In this document: positions 17,177-25,462 of the stretch, piece after piece
Layout of the letters: each line of letters begins with the position of its first letter
Numbering within the stretch: the first letter of the stretch is position 1
From: a bacterium
GTDB lineage: Bacteria > CLD3 > SB21
DNA: 52,700 nt
Assembly (NCBI GenBank): GCA_013360215.1
Contig: JABWCP010000039.1
Location: 1-52,700 of the forward strand
Reading direction: 5' to 3'
Position numbers and translations under genes: made by a program
The notes under the pieces: generated by a model
What the model saw: only the letters and a program-made list of their open reading frames with translations
The model's database searches: none
Told to the model about the DNA's origin: nothing

Positions 17177-17803
17177 TTAAGAAAATTCCGGTGTATGTTT
17201 TTCCATCAGATCGGCTATCCGATGGGAATTTCCGTCTTTGCTGTTACGCAATTGACGAATAATATTTTCATAATCCGAGCGGTGACGATTCTGGCTCAAT
17301 TTGAAAGCCGCATCCACCTTTTCTATTTGGATTTCTATCCCCACCAAACCTTGGGCTTCGCGGTTGTAATAATCTTTCGGTAAGGATTGAACAGAATATG
17401 TATTGCCGTGTGCCGATTCATATGTATCTACCAATACGGTGAGCATTTCACGAATAGCTTTCGGATCATCTATGATACGGGCGCGCCCCGCGATGTGGAC
17501 GGACGCATAGTTCCACGTCGGCACATTGACATGATCATACCATGTCGGCGTGATATGCACATGCGGCCCCAGAAAAACCGCCAAAACGGTCTGACCTTCC
17601 ACGTCTTTCCATTGCGGATTGGCCTTGGATATATGCGTACGCAGCACACCGTGCGGGCTTCCGTCGGAAAGCCACTGCATCGGTATGTGTGTGGCCCATG
17701 GCTTGCCGTCCGATTGACTGAATAACGTTCCAAATTCGTACTCCGCCACAAACGTACGAATCGTATCTATATCCGTGATCCGATATCGTTTTGGAATGAA
17801 CAT
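17177..17803 (-). CDS. PaiB-like FMN-binding negative regulator
   Basis: A 208-residue split-barrel flavin-binding protein of the PaiB family. Characteristic segments are MFIPKRYRI at the start, ATHIPM, LRTHISKANPQW, VPTWNYASVHIAG and KLSQNRH. PaiB was described in Bacillus as a repressor of protease and sporulation genes, and the biochemical function of the family is uncertain. ATG 17803 has a CGGAG site. It starts three bases after the RarD gene, so the two are co-transcribed. Confidence 0.93.
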   Translation of the reverse strand: MFIPKRYRITDIDTIRTFVAEYEFGTLFSQSDGKPWATHIPMQWLSDGSPHGVLRTHISKANPQWKDVEGQTVLAVFLGPHVHITPTWYDHVNVPTWNYASVHIAGRARIIDDPKAIREMLTVLVDTYESAHGNTYSVQSLPKDYYNREAQGLVGIEIQIEKVDAAFKLSQNRHRSDYENIIRQLRNSKDGNSHRIADLMEKHTPEFS

Positions 17804-17806
17804 ACG

Positions 17807-18733
17807 TTACTCCGCAGTGATGGTTTTTGTTGCGGCCCTCAACCCGGTTTTTTCGGCGGCCTTGACGATGATCTCCCAATTGAAAAGTAAAATAGCCACG
17901 GCGAGGAGACTGTATGAAATCACAGCCAGCTCGTTCAGGTCTTCGCCGTACCATACGATCGCCGTGACGAAACTAATAATCGGGTTGATGTAAATCAAAA
18001 ACGCAAGCTGGGACGAACCCATACCGTTGAGCGCGTACAGATTGAGCAAAAGCGGTGTTACGGTAAAAACGATCGCAATGATCGTGACATTGATCCAGAA
18101 GTGCATCGGCAAATCAACCGGTGCAGTATGTATGGGATCCATCGTCAAAAGTAATGCTGTGCCAACGATCATTTGCAGAGCGAGATTGGTACGGCGCGGC
18201 ATATACGTGTTTTTACGTTGAGTGATCAGATAAAAACTATACGACAGCGTGATCGCCGCTATGTATGCCATCTGGCGCGCATCCACATTGGCCATCAAAT
18301 AACAACTGACACCGCTCATCGCTACCGCGGCCCACCGCATCGCATTCAGTTTCTCTTTGAGCAGGATCAATGCCAAAAACGCAGTCGCTATGGGTAAAAT
18401 CAAATAAGAAAACGAAGCGGCGTTGATGCTGACATGATTGACTACATAAACGTACGTTACCCAATTCGTCGCCAAAAGTCCTCCGCCGATAGACGTCAAT
18501 ATCAGCATATGCAAAAAATCTTTTTTTGAGCGACGGTATAATCCTCCGATCGCTTGCGAAGTCTCACCCCACAAAAGGAGCGCTACACCTGTCATGGCCA
18601 AAGCCGCCAGCAAAATGCGATAAAAAATTATTTCGTAATCATCAAACCCTTGCAGTTTTTTCAAAAAAATGGGAACAAACCCCCAAATCACATAAGACAT
18701 TAATCCGCTAAAAAAGTACTTTTTGGAACTCAT
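17807..18733 (-). CDS. RarD-type EamA transporter
   Basis: A 308-residue ten-helix membrane protein. The N-terminal SYVIWGFVPIFLKKL followed by YEIIFYRILLA is the RarD signature within the EamA family. RarD proteins are proposed permeases linked to chloramphenicol sensitivity, with an uncertain substrate. ATG 18733 is first in the long same-strand array. Upstream lie three copies of ATTGGACTA, the last ending nine bases before the start codon. Confidence 0.88.
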   Translation of the reverse strand: MSSKKYFFSGLMSYVIWGFVPIFLKKLQGFDDYEIIFYRILLAALAMTGVALLLWGETSQAIGGLYRRSKKDFLHMLILTSIGGGLLATNWVTYVYVVNHVSINAASFSYLILPIATAFLALILLKEKLNAMRWAAVAMSGVSCYLMANVDARQMAYIAAITLSYSFYLITQRKNTYMPRRTNLALQMIVGTALLLTMDPIHTAPVDLPMHFWINVTIIAIVFTVTPLLLNLYALNGMGSSQLAFLIYINPIISFVTAIVWYGEDLNELAVISYSLLAVAILLFNWEIIVKAAEKTGLRAATKTITAE

Positions 18734-18742
18734 AATGAAATA

Positions 18743-18805
18743 TAGTCCAATTTTTTAATTAATAAATAGTCCAATATGTCATTCGTTTGATAAAGGTAGT
18801 CCAAT
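18743..18805. repeat. Three direct repeats of ATTGGACTA upstream of the RarD gene
   Basis: On the minus strand ATTGGACTA occurs at 18805-18797, 18775-18767 and 18751-18743, spaced 30 and 24 bases apart. They fill the space directly before the RarD start in an AT-rich spacer of about 286 bp shared with divergent pyrB. Such an array could bind a regulator. A similar TATTGGACATA lies upstream of the FG-GAP gene near 26827-26837. Confidence 0.6.
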
Positions 18806-18956
18806 ATAGGATACATTTACACTGTCAAAAAGTACCAATTTTTGTGTTTTCATTATAGACCATTGTATTTTTTTCTAAAAATTTTTGTTTTAATGGTACA
18901 AATCAAATCCTTGCGGCGCATCGAAGAAACACATTCGCAAATAGCATAGAATTGCC

Positions 18957-18985
18957 TTGCTAAAAACAGCCTTCCCGCCTATATT
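18957..18985 (+). promoter_or_regulatory. Candidate promoter of pyrB
   Basis: TTGCTA (18957-18962), a 17-base spacer, then TATATT (18980-18985), followed by GC. The predicted start near 18992 gives a leader of about 28 bases. The upstream in-frame TTG start of the pyrB frame is this -35 element, which supports the internal ATG at 19020 as the true start. Confidence 0.6.
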
Positions 18986-19019
18986 GCCGCGAAATTTCCG
19001 AGATTTTGTGTTGCCTTCT

Positions 19020-19901
19020 ATGGAGCTTAAAAGCCGTCACTTGCTCGGCCTCAAAGGAATGAGCGCTGAAGAGATCGAGCTGATACTCGAGACGGCTCTG
19101 TCGTTTAAAGAAGTTCTCAATCGCCCTGTAAAAAAAGTTCCCACCCTTCAGGGTTTTACCATTGCTAATTTGTTTTTTGAGCCGTCCACCAGAACGCGCA
19201 TCTCGTTTGAATTAGCTCAAAAAAGATTGTCCGCCGACACGGTCAATTTTACACCATCGGGCAGCAGTACATCCAAAGGCGAAACGCTCAAAGATACCGC
19301 GCGTAATATTGAAGCTATGAAGGTAGATATGGTGGTGATTCGCCATTCGGCTGCGGGTGCGGCTTGGTTTTTATCGCAACGTTTACAAACCAATGTCATC
19401 AATGCCGGCGATGGAGCGCACGAACATCCGACACAAGCACTTTTAGACATATTGACTCTGCGTGAAAAATACGGATCTCTGAAAGGTTTGCGCGTAACCA
19501 TCGTGGGCGATATCACCCACAGCCGCGTGGCCAAATCCAACATCTATGCGCTCAAAACATTGGGCGCGGAAGTTGCCGTCTGCGGACCGCCGACGTTTAT
19601 CCCGCGTAACATGGCGGACCGCCATTCGGATGTGCTCAATGTGCTGCGTATCCAGCTTGAACGTCAGTCTTCAGGACTCTTTCCGTCCATTCGTGAATAC
19701 CATGCGCGATTTGGTATTAACAAAGAAAAATTAGCGCTCGGTTCGAAGCATATGACGATCATGCATCCGGGGCCTATCAATCGCGGCGTAGAGCTTGACA
19801 GCGAAGTGGCCGACGGCGAATATTCCGTCATCTTGGATCAGGTGCTCAATGGCGTCGCCACACGCATGGCCGTAATGTATCTTTTGAGTGTTACTAAATA
19901 G
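19020..19901 (+). CDS. pyrB: Aspartate carbamoyltransferase catalytic subunit, shortened in the aspartate domain
   Basis: A 293-residue enzyme joining carbamoyl phosphate and aspartate in pyrimidine synthesis. Active-site motifs are present: STRTR 56-60, Ser/Lys of STSKGET (Lys86), Arg108, HPTQ 136-139, Arg169 (HSRVAKS), LRIQLERQ 209-216 and HPGPINRG 249-256. Compared with the E. coli enzyme, the interval from the Arg167 equivalent to the Arg229 equivalent is 41 residues instead of 62, so about 21 residues of the aspartate domain are missing in frame. Start at ATG 19020. Followed by rmlB rather than pyrC. Confidence 0.95.
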   Translation: MELKSRHLLGLKGMSAEEIELILETALSFKEVLNRPVKKVPTLQGFTIANLFFEPSTRTRISFELAQKRLSADTVNFTPSGSSTSKGETLKDTARNIEAMKVDMVVIRHSAAGAAWFLSQRLQTNVINAGDGAHEHPTQALLDILTLREKYGSLKGLRVTIVGDITHSRVAKSNIYALKTLGAEVAVCGPPTFIPRNMADRHSDVLNVLRIQLERQSSGLFPSIREYHARFGINKEKLALGSKHMTIMHPGPINRGVELDSEVADGEYSVILDQVLNGVATRMAVMYLLSVTK

Positions 19902-19919
19902 TTTTTTTTTAATGACCAA

Positions 19920-19954
19920 GCTTGTACAAACCATGTAAAATAGTCTGTGCAAGC
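19920..19954 (+). terminator. Stem-loop between pyrB and rmlB, weak terminator or attenuator
   Basis: GCTTGTACA (19920-19928) pairs with TGTGCAAGC (19946-19954) with one G-U pair, around a 17-base loop. A short T5 follows at some distance. It is too weak for a confident terminator call. It may reduce read-through into rmlB or simply stabilise the pyrB 3' end. Confidence 0.35.
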
Positions 19955-19982
19955 ATCACTACTTTTTAGGACTTAAACGCAT

Positions 19983-20993
19983 ATGCAATCCATTCTCGTC
20001 ACCGGCGGCGCCGGATTTATCGGAAGTAATTTTGTTCGCTACATGCTTAAAAAGTATCCGTCGTACCGTATCATCGTGCTCGATGCGCTTACGTACGCCG
20101 GTAATCGCGCCAATCTTGCCGATCTTGAAAAAAATCCGCGTTTCTTTTTTTATCATGGAAATATTTGCGACCGAAGTGTCGTAGACAATCTTGTATCCAA
20201 TGTGGACGCCGTGGTCAATTTCGCCGCGGAAACTCATGTGGATCGTTCTATCCATGAAGCGGATTCTTTTGCACAAACGGATGTTTTGGGCACTATGGTA
20301 TTGCTTGAGGCGGCAAAAAAATACAACATCGCGCGGTACCTGCAGATTTCCACCGACGAAGTTTATGGTTCAATTGAAAACGGCGAATTCACCGAAGAAC
20401 ATTCACTTTCACCCAATAGTCCGTATTCCGCCAGCAAAGCCGGCGGCGACATGATGGTGCGCGCTTATCATAAAACGTACGGTGTCCCGACTTTGATCAC
20501 CCGCGCATCCAATAACTACGGCCCCTATCAATATCCGGAAAAACTGATTCCGCTTTTTGTCACCAATGCTCTGGATAATATTCCTGTTCCTCTCTATGGC
20601 GACGGTATGAATGTGCGCGACTGGTTATATGTCGAAGACCATTGCTCGGCCGTGGATTATGTGCTTCATCACGGCGTGATCGGCGAAGTCTATAATATCG
20701 GCGGGGGTAACGAACGCACCAACGTCACCATAACACACACCATCCTAAAGGCACTGAATAGACCCGAATCTCTGATCAAACGCGTAGCCGACCGCCCCGG
20801 CCATGATCGCCGGTATGCCGTGGATACTTCCAAAGTGCGTCGTCTGGGTTGGAAACCTGCTTACAATTTTGAAGAAGCCATCGTCGAAACCATCCAATGG
20901 TATGTGAAAAATGAATCCTGGTGGCGCGCTATCAAAGAAAAACAAAAAGCATTTCAGGAATTCATGAAAAAGAACTACGAAGATCGGAAATAA
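19983..20993 (+). CDS. rmlB: dTDP-glucose 4,6-dehydratase
   Basis: A 336-residue extended short-chain dehydrogenase that converts dTDP-glucose to dTDP-4-keto-6-deoxyglucose for rhamnose and related sugars. NAD-binding GGAGFIGSN at 8-16, TDE at 124-126, the catalytic Tyr148-xxx-Lys152 (PYSASKAGGD), and NNYGPYQYPEKLIP are diagnostic. ATG 19983 follows an AGGA site. Other rml genes are absent from the window. It is followed one base later by a cyclic-nucleotide-binding protein gene. Confidence 0.96.
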   Translation: MQSILVTGGAGFIGSNFVRYMLKKYPSYRIIVLDALTYAGNRANLADLEKNPRFFFYHGNICDRSVVDNLVSNVDAVVNFAAETHVDRSIHEADSFAQTDVLGTMVLLEAAKKYNIARYLQISTDEVYGSIENGEFTEEHSLSPNSPYSASKAGGDMMVRAYHKTYGVPTLITRASNNYGPYQYPEKLIPLFVTNALDNIPVPLYGDGMNVRDWLYVEDHCSAVDYVLHHGVIGEVYNIGGGNERTNVTITHTILKALNRPESLIKRVADRPGHDRRYAVDTSKVRRLGWKPAYNFEEAIVETIQWYVKNESWWRAIKEKQKAFQEFMKKNYEDRK

Positions 20994-20994
20994 T

Positions 20995-21477
20995 ATGGCC
21001 GACAGCGCACACAAAACACTGGAAGACCTCATTAAGAGTGTCGAAATTTTCAACGGATTGGATACCCGCGACATCAACAAAGTTCTAAAAGTCGCTACCG
21101 GGAAAAAATTTGAAACCGATGCGGTGGTGTTTCGAGAAGGCGATCAGGGTGATTGTTTTTACCTGATCATCGAAGGGAAAGTGCGTGTTTCCAAAAGTGT
21201 GAGTAACGATAAAATTGAGGAAGTTGCCATTCTGAGCGCCGGTGATTATTTCGGTGAGATGGCACTTTTTGACGGGGAACCGCGTTCCGCGTCCGTAGTT
21301 GCGATCGAGTCCACCAAACTTCTGGAAGTTAAAAACAGTCAGTTTATCAAAATCATCATGAGCGATGAGAATTTTTCACGCAAAGTCCTGTGGGCTTTTT
21401 GTTCGACTTTCGCCAAACGCTTGCGTGCAACCAATCATCTGCTGAGCATTTTCGCTAAAAATCAAACCCCGCGCTGA
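20995..21477 (+). CDS. Stand-alone cyclic-nucleotide-binding domain protein
   Basis: A 160-residue Crp/Fnr-type cNMP-binding beta-roll with the phosphate-binding cassette GDYFGEMALFDGEPRSASVVA near residues 83-103. After the C helix it ends without the helix-turn-helix of Crp, so it should act by protein contact, not DNA binding. ATG 20995 is one base after the rmlB stop. The 3' end overlaps the opposing PorV-like gene by 23 bp (21455-21477). A similar cNMP domain begins the histidine kinase in that opposing operon. Confidence 0.9.
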   Translation: MADSAHKTLEDLIKSVEIFNGLDTRDINKVLKVATGKKFETDAVVFREGDQGDCFYLIIEGKVRVSKSVSNDKIEEVAILSAGDYFGEMALFDGEPRSASVVAIESTKLLEVKNSQFIKIIMSDENFSRKVLWAFCSTFAKRLRATNHLLSIFAKNQTPR

Positions 21478-22345
21478 TACGGTGTGCTGACCCGAGGCTG
21501 TTGGTAAACGGCGTCCAAGCATAATCCAAACGCATGCGACGTTGAAAGATAAAACCAACACCGGCGCTGATATTGCGCGAAGCATAACCCCAAACGTACC
21601 CCAACCGAATACATACCTTTTCCTGAAACACGTATTCACTTCCCGTATGCAAACGCGGTGATGCGCCGTAGGTTTTGATCACGTCGGCCATGAGGTCCGC
21701 GCGATGCCGGTTTTCCTGGCGATACACCGTATAACCGCCCGATAATCGCACTTGAAACGGGAGTCTTATGCGTTCATCGATTAACTTACCCGAACGTCCA
21801 AGATTTTGAAAACTAAAACCTGCACGCCATGTTTCATTGGGCACATAATACAATCCCCCGTCCCATGCCCAGGCCGTAACCGTATTTTGTATGCGTTCAT
21901 AAATATATTTCGTACCGATACCGGCATGCCAACGGTCATTAAGAGCGCGGGACAACACAAAACCAATCGCCAAATCGTGCGAGGAAAAATACGCGGTCGG
22001 TTCCTCCGAGGGTATATCGCGCTGAGGAATATCATCCACGCCGGTGTACAGGTAATACAATGACCACGCCCACGATCCGGTTTTAAATTTTCCCGAAAAC
22101 GCCTGATAATCGGTGCTTTCAATCCACCGGTTATAAGTGAAAGCCACACTATGGGATGGTGTCAAGGAAAGATTGGCCGGATTTACCAAAACCCCCATAG
22201 GATCTTGACCGTCGTACGTGCTCACCTCGCCCATTGCCGAGGAACGGGCGCTGGCATTGATCTTAAGAAAAGCAAATCCCGTCTCGCCGGATCCGGCATG
22301 AAGTGAAATCGTCAGCGAAAAAAACAATATTAAACGCACTGTCAT
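21455..22345 (-). CDS. PorV/PorQ-like outer-membrane beta-barrel protein
   Basis: A 296-residue protein with a signal peptide (LILFFSLTISLHA) and the diagnostic opening of the PorV/PorQ (UPF0164) family: GFAFLKINASARSSAMGE, then VLVNPANLS. Amphipathic strands follow and the protein ends in an aromatic C-terminal strand (HRISAGFDF). PorV and PorQ attach or process type IX secretion cargo in Bacteroidota. In other FCB phyla they are of unknown role. ATG 22345 is one base after the histidine-kinase stop. The longer open frame lies inside that kinase and is rejected. Confidence 0.85.
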   Translation of the reverse strand: MTVRLILFFSLTISLHAGSGETGFAFLKINASARSSAMGEVSTYDGQDPMGVLVNPANLSLTPSHSVAFTYNRWIESTDYQAFSGKFKTGSWAWSLYYLYTGVDDIPQRDIPSEEPTAYFSSHDLAIGFVLSRALNDRWHAGIGTKYIYERIQNTVTAWAWDGGLYYVPNETWRAGFSFQNLGRSGKLIDERIRLPFQVRLSGGYTVYRQENRHRADLMADVIKTYGASPRLHTGSEYVFQEKVCIRLGYVWGYASRNISAGVGFIFQRRMRLDYAWTPFTNSLGSAHRISAGFDF

Positions 22346-22346
22346 T

Positions 22347-23942
22347 TTATTTGGGAAATGTAAAAATAAATGTTGTACCGCTGCCGATTCGGGTTTCGAT
22401 CTGAACTTTTCCGCGATGCGCTTCGACAATGGATTTGACAATCGGCAAACCCAAGCCCGTACCGTGTTTTTTGGTGGTAACGAACGGTTTGAATATTTGA
22501 GGCAATACATCTTCCGGTATACCCGGTCCTGTGTCGGAAATACGGATCACCAAATCATTTTTTTCAAAAGCGGCCGTAACGGATATATGCCCCGCATCGC
22601 CCATTGCATCGCAGGCATTGGTAAGTATATTATAAAAAACACGGCAGATTTTATCTTTATCGAGAGGAAATTCCAAACCTTCAGGGATGGATGTCTGCAT
22701 AGTGATTTTTTTACCGGCGGTATCAAGCAACGGCATCACCATATCAAAAATTTCGCTGATGCGTACCGGTGTGGGACTGGCTTTGACGGAACCATCCCCG
22801 TAAATCAACACTTCCTGCGACATCCCCATCATAAGCGACGAAAATTTCACGATTTTTTCTACTAATTCTTTTCGCTCTTCTTCCGTCGCGGCTGTCTTGA
22901 TCAGTTTCGCATAATTATAAACAACCGACAGCAGGTTTTTAAAATCATGCAACAGCGAACTCGACGCTTTACCGACGGCGGACATTTTTTCGTCAAACAT
23001 CGCTTTACGCATCAGGCGCATATTGCGCAACACCATAGATACATCCGACGCCAGCGTAGTCATAAAGGCTTCATCTTCCGGTTCCCATCGAAACTTTTGC
23101 GCGGACTTCACGGCAATAAAACCGTGATTTTGTCGCGGATCATTGATCGGCGCGATCATTATACTGGCCGCATTTTTCCAAAACGCTTGCGGCTCCATCG
23201 TGTCACGAAATTCGTACGCCGCAAAGTCTTCCATCGTCAGTGTTTTTTTAAGAGCCGCTAACTTAGCCGTGCCTTTATCCGTTTCACTAAAATCGATCAT
23301 ACGCCAGCCCGACACTTCTTGAATGCTTGTATGGTATCTGCCCGACTCGGGATCATCCAATACTAAGAGTACATCATGGCATAATATCTGACTGCGAACA
23401 ATAACAGGTACAACACGAAACAACCCGACTTCTTCACGTTCGGCGCCGAGTGTTTTATTAAATTCGATCAAACTTTGGAAGCGTTCCAACTGTTTGGCGT
23501 GATAACGCTCCTTTTCTTCCATGGATTGCATAATCTGATCGTTGGACAAGCGCAGACGCATGCTGATCGTTCGTAGAATATTGACCGCTACCCGCGGTTC
23601 ACGGATCATCATCGCATTAAATTCGTTTTTACCGATCACACCGGCCACCGAATCCTCTGTAGCAACAACCCGTGCCGAACGCGGTGCATCATCGAGTAAC
23701 GCCATTTCACCAAAAAAATCGCCGGCATGCCGCTCGGTAAGTATCATCTCGCGACCGTCCAATCCGTTGCGTGTGATTTTAACATTGCCCGCGATCAACA
23801 GATACAAATAGCTTCCCGGCACACCCTCGTCAATCAGTACCGCGTTTTTCGGAAAATCTTTAATACGAATAAATTCTTCGAGTTTGGCGATTTCTGTCTC
23901 GGGCAAACCCGAAAAAAGACTGTTTCCTTTCAGTCGCTGCAT
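22347..23942 (-). CDS. cNMP-GAF hybrid sensor histidine kinase
   Basis: A 531-residue soluble kinase. Domains in order: cNMP-binding (about 5-125, with GDFFGEMALLDDAPRSARVVA), a linker coiled coil (130-165), GAF-like (about 165-310), dimerisation helix with phospho-acceptor His332 (LLHDFKNLLS), and an ATPase with N box NILTNACDAMGD (438-449), DTGPGIP (470-476) and GTGLGL (494-499). No receiver is attached and no response-regulator gene is nearby. An AAGGA site precedes ATG 23942, two bases after dacB. Confidence 0.92.
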   Translation of the reverse strand: MQRLKGNSLFSGLPETEIAKLEEFIRIKDFPKNAVLIDEGVPGSYLYLLIAGNVKITRNGLDGREMILTERHAGDFFGEMALLDDAPRSARVVATEDSVAGVIGKNEFNAMMIREPRVAVNILRTISMRLRLSNDQIMQSMEEKERYHAKQLERFQSLIEFNKTLGAEREEVGLFRVVPVIVRSQILCHDVLLVLDDPESGRYHTSIQEVSGWRMIDFSETDKGTAKLAALKKTLTMEDFAAYEFRDTMEPQAFWKNAASIMIAPINDPRQNHGFIAVKSAQKFRWEPEDEAFMTTLASDVSMVLRNMRLMRKAMFDEKMSAVGKASSSLLHDFKNLLSVVYNYAKLIKTAATEEERKELVEKIVKFSSLMMGMSQEVLIYGDGSVKASPTPVRISEIFDMVMPLLDTAGKKITMQTSIPEGLEFPLDKDKICRVFYNILTNACDAMGDAGHISVTAAFEKNDLVIRISDTGPGIPEDVLPQIFKPFVTTKKHGTGLGLPIVKSIVEAHRGKVQIETRIGSGTTFIFTFPK

Positions 23943-23944
23943 AT

Positions 23945-25456
23945 TTAATTCCTTGTAAAAAAGGCAAGGCGTCCGATAATCATATCTTGTATTCTATCTA
24001 TTTCGAGACGATCTGTGGTAAAATTATTGCACATGACACTATAAACCAATTCTTCTCCGTCGCGCGTTTTTACAAAACCTGAAATAGTTCGGACATTATC
24101 AAGATATCCTGTTTTGGCACGCGCATTACCTTCGGCCAAAGTCCCTTTCATGCGCGACTTGACGGTGCCTTCTTCACCGGCCAAAGGCAGTGATTCGTAA
24201 AAAGTTTTCCAATTTTTGTGTTTGCGAACCCACGTCAATAATGTGACAATATCCTGAGGTGACACAAGATTGCCGCGCGCATAACCCGATCCGTCGCAAA
24301 TACTTATTTTATCCGGATTCAGTCCGACGGATTTTAAAAATTTTTCTTCCAACGCCAACGCACGTTTGGAAGTTCCCGACGAATCTTTCACCGCCGCCAC
24401 CGTACGCCATAATAACTCGGCGTATAGATTGTGACTGTTTTTATTGATTATTTTCATCAACTCGGGCATGGCCGGTGAAACATACCGTGCAATACGTATC
24501 ATATTGGAATCGGTTTCATTGTATACATACCTCACCAGATCATCGGCATCAACGGCAGCGCTATCCACGCGTATGTTTCTGGATTGGAGGATTTCACTAA
24601 AAACGTGTGCCGTGTAGCGTGTCGGATTCTCTACGGTCACATACCCGTGTTGCGGATCGCTCTCAGTGAGAATACTACCTATAAAATCCACTTCATTGGC
24701 AGCGCGTCGACGTATCGCATCTACTTTGACCGCTTCCGATTTTGACGAGACGGTTTTAACAAAGTTATTAATTTTGATATACTGCGTCGGCGGTATCAGA
24801 ATAATCTTAGCCGGTTCGCCGATGCGCGTGGGTTTGACATACCAATCCACGCAGTTATCGTTAAAATTGAGTCCGCTGATTTGTGCCGAGTACCAATACG
24901 ATTCTTCCGTAGATTCCCAATAATCCCCGAGCACATCGTCGCCCATAAGACCGTTATCATCGCCGATGATGCGACCGCGAATGGATTTGATCCCTTTTCG
25001 TTGTACGCTATCCGCCCAATCTTCTAAAATTTTTGTAATTTTATTTTCATAAAAGCGTCCGGAAATCGTCGGGTCACCCGCACCGCGAATTATAATATCG
25101 CCCGTAAAAACCGAATCCGAATCCAGCACACCTTTAGCAAAAACCTGTGTGACATAGGCAAAATCGGCGCCCAATTGATCCAACGCAAAAATGGAGGAAA
25201 AAATTTTCCGATTGGATGCCGGGATGAGATTTTTTTTAGGATTTACGGAAACCAACGTCTCGCCGTTTTTGAGCGATTGGACCACAATTCCCCACGACGC
25301 ATTCTCGACAAATTTTTGCCCGATGTCATCAAGGACATCCGCTTGCAACTGCTTGATAGCGGGCGATACATTCTGTTTTTTGGATTGTGATTTGAGATCC
25401 GGACTCCACACGATGCCGAGGATGCACCATAAAAACATCAATCGCATGCTGTTCAT
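23945..25456 (-). CDS. dacB: D-alanyl-D-alanine carboxypeptidase/endopeptidase, PBP4 type
   Basis: A 503-residue periplasmic S13-family penicillin-binding protein that trims or cleaves peptidoglycan crosslinks. It shows an N-terminal signal (MRLMFLWCILGIVWS), the SxxK motif Ser81-Asn-Arg-Lys84, the SxN motif SHN 341-343, and KTG 448-450. The long insert between SxxK and SxN is normal for PBP4. ATG 25456 with an AAGAG site (ATG 25447 is possible). It lies six bases after the FG-GAP gene and two before the kinase. Confidence 0.94.
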   Translation of the reverse strand: MNSMRLMFLWCILGIVWSPDLKSQSKKQNVSPAIKQLQADVLDDIGQKFVENASWGIVVQSLKNGETLVSVNPKKNLIPASNRKIFSSIFALDQLGADFAYVTQVFAKGVLDSDSVFTGDIIIRGAGDPTISGRFYENKITKILEDWADSVQRKGIKSIRGRIIGDDNGLMGDDVLGDYWESTEESYWYSAQISGLNFNDNCVDWYVKPTRIGEPAKIILIPPTQYIKINNFVKTVSSKSEAVKVDAIRRRAANEVDFIGSILTESDPQHGYVTVENPTRYTAHVFSEILQSRNIRVDSAAVDADDLVRYVYNETDSNMIRIARYVSPAMPELMKIINKNSHNLYAELLWRTVAAVKDSSGTSKRALALEEKFLKSVGLNPDKISICDGSGYARGNLVSPQDIVTLLTWVRKHKNWKTFYESLPLAGEEGTVKSRMKGTLAEGNARAKTGYLDNVRTISGFVKTRDGEELVYSVMCNNFTTDRLEIDRIQDMIIGRLAFFTRN

Positions 25457-25462
25457 TTCTCT

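Noticed and set aside
18957-19019. TTG start 21 residues upstream of pyrB
   Set aside because: The TTG is the -35 element of a good promoter and the added residues have no family match.
22346-22510. N-terminal extension of the PorV-like protein
   Set aside because: It lies wholly inside the histidine-kinase gene, and a clear signal peptide begins at the ATG 22345.
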